A stretch of DNA of 6,034 nt from an uncultured Treponema sp. (lineage in GTDB: Bacteria; Spirochaetota; Spirochaetia; Treponematales; Treponemataceae), in contig CAJPOH010000064.1 of the NCBI GenBank assembly GCA_905372205.1, positions 1 through 6,034 of the forward strand, in the 5' to 3' direction. Positions 5,174 to 6,034 of the stretch are shown here, one piece after another (within the stretch, counting starts at the first letter, position 1; every line of letters starts with the position of its first letter). Both the position numbers and the translations under genes were made by a program. Under the pieces are notes generated by a model, which was not told the origin of the DNA, did no database searches, and worked only from the letters and a program-made list of their open reading frames with translations.

Positions 5174-6019
5174 TTAAGTCTTTTCAATCTTTAAACCTGC
5201 ACTAATTAAAGAATCAAGATAAAAATCTTCTATCACTATATTATTGCAAGTATGTCCTAAATATCGGTCTTTTCTTCGCTCTCCATGAAAATCACTACTT
5301 GCAGTAACAATAAGACCTTCTTTTTTTGCAAGACTTTCCAATCTTTTGCAATCCCCATATCTAGCACCAGGATGCCATGCTTCCAAGCCTATAAGACCTA
5401 ATTCCTTAAACTCATGTATTATCGAAGGAAGATATTTCCACGAACGATATAAAGACATAGGATGAGCTAAAACAGATATACCTTTTGCATCTTTTATTGC
5501 AAAGATAGCTTCTTTTAAGTCTGCATTCTTTTTTGGCACATAAAAAGGGCGACCTATAGCAAGATATTTATCAAAGGCTTCTTGAACACTTTTGACCATT
5601 TTCTTTTCACACATATAAGACGCAAAATGTGGGCGACCAACTGTCCCGCTAGCCAATTTTTCAATCTTTTCATATTCAATATCAAAGCCTGAAGCTTTTA
5701 ATTTTTTTGCTATTAACTGTCCTCGCTCTTCTCTTTCATTTTTCAGTGTGCAAAGAAGACTATTAAGCCTTATCGAATCATCTTCTACTCCTAAACCTAA
5801 TAAATGGCAATCCCCTTTATTCCATTCAATACTTATTTCAACACCTGAAATAAAAATTATTCTATTTTTTGCAACCTCTCTTGCTTCATTAATACCGCCT
5901 AATGTATCATGATCAGTAAGAGCTATAGCGTTTAATCCTAAACCTACTGCTTTATTGATTAACTGAGTAGGTGTATAAGTTCCATCAGAGATGGTAGAGT
6001 GTGTATGTAAGTCTATCAT
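5174..6019 (-). CDS. PHP-domain metal-dependent phosphoesterase, TrpH/RNase AM family
   Basis: This 281-residue cytoplasmic PHP-fold enzyme has its metal ligands in place: HTH (His5, His7), Asp12, TDHD (Asp36-His37-Asp38), GVEIS with Glu61, His72, GRPH (128-131), LAHP with His186, EAWHPG with His216, and SDFHG (Asp243, His245). An insert between about 80 and 165, holding the GRPHFA motif, is typical of the COG0613 group. Studied members dephosphorylate 3',5'-nucleoside bisphosphates such as pAp to the 5'-monophosphate, and E. coli YciV (RNase AM) is a 5'-to-3' exoribonuclease that matures the 5' ends of rRNA. Activity here is inferred from family. Histidinol phosphatase and DNA polymerase X/III PHP domains fit less well. 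The MIDLHTHS start is typical of the family, although no clear Shine-Dalgarno lies just upstream. The promoter and any upstream operon partner are beyond the window. An exported protein gene follows 27 bp downstream. Confidence 0.9.
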   Translation of the reverse strand: MIDLHTHSTISDGTYTPTQLINKAVGLGLNAIALTDHDTLGGINEAREVAKNRIIFISGVEISIEWNKGDCHLLGLGVEDDSIRLNSLLCTLKNEREERGQLIAKKLKASGFDIEYEKIEKLASGTVGRPHFASYMCEKKMVKSVQEAFDKYLAIGRPFYVPKKNADLKEAIFAIKDAKGISVLAHPMSLYRSWKYLPSIIHEFKELGLIGLEAWHPGARYGDCKRLESLAKKEGLIVTASSDFHGERRKDRYLGHTCNNIVIEDFYLDSLISAGLKIEKT

Positions 6020-6034
6020 AACAAGTCTTTAGTG

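Overview
The window is AT-rich (about one third G+C by eye) and has ordinary bacterial gene structure: Shine-Dalgarno sites, short gaps, genes on both strands, and TAA or TAG stops. The best taxonomic clue is a divergent FliG of the kind spirochetes carry as a second copy (FliG1). Together with an arginine deiminase and two secreted proteins of no recognised family, this suggests a host-associated Treponema-like spirochete. That placement is an inference, with moderate confidence.

Layout. 1-329 (+): the 3' end of arginine deiminase (arcA), including the catalytic cysteine. 330-566: an intergenic region with a structured, relatively GC-rich block (about 361-476), then a good sigma70-type promoter. 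567-1562 (+): an NAD-dependent epimerase of the UDP-glucuronate 4-epimerase type. It converges, with only 6 bp between, on 1569-2543 (-), a DHH/DHHA1 phosphoesterase of the NrnA type. 2613-2649 (-): a strong intrinsic terminator for 2656-3057 (-), a small secreted protein of unknown function with its own promoter at 3097-3125. 3126-3302: a spacer that includes a possible 39-codon leader ORF in frame with fliG. 3303-4346 (+): fliG1, standing alone. 4442-5146 (-) and 5174-6019 (-): a probable two-gene unit, a PHP-domain phosphoesterase of the TrpH/RNase AM type followed by an exported protein of unknown function.

How the genes relate. This is not one operon or a cassette. It is a mosaic of short transcription units: arginine catabolism, sugar-nucleotide synthesis, nucleotide/nanoRNA turnover (two unrelated enzymes that could both act on pAp or short RNA), motility, and two envelope proteins. 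There is no mobile element, CRISPR array, tRNA or rRNA that I can support. I do not see a clear new multi-gene system. The points most worth a second look are the structured block after arcA, the loss of the FliM-binding EHPQ motif in FliG, the T-tract inside the epimerase promoter, and the small ORF ahead of fliG.
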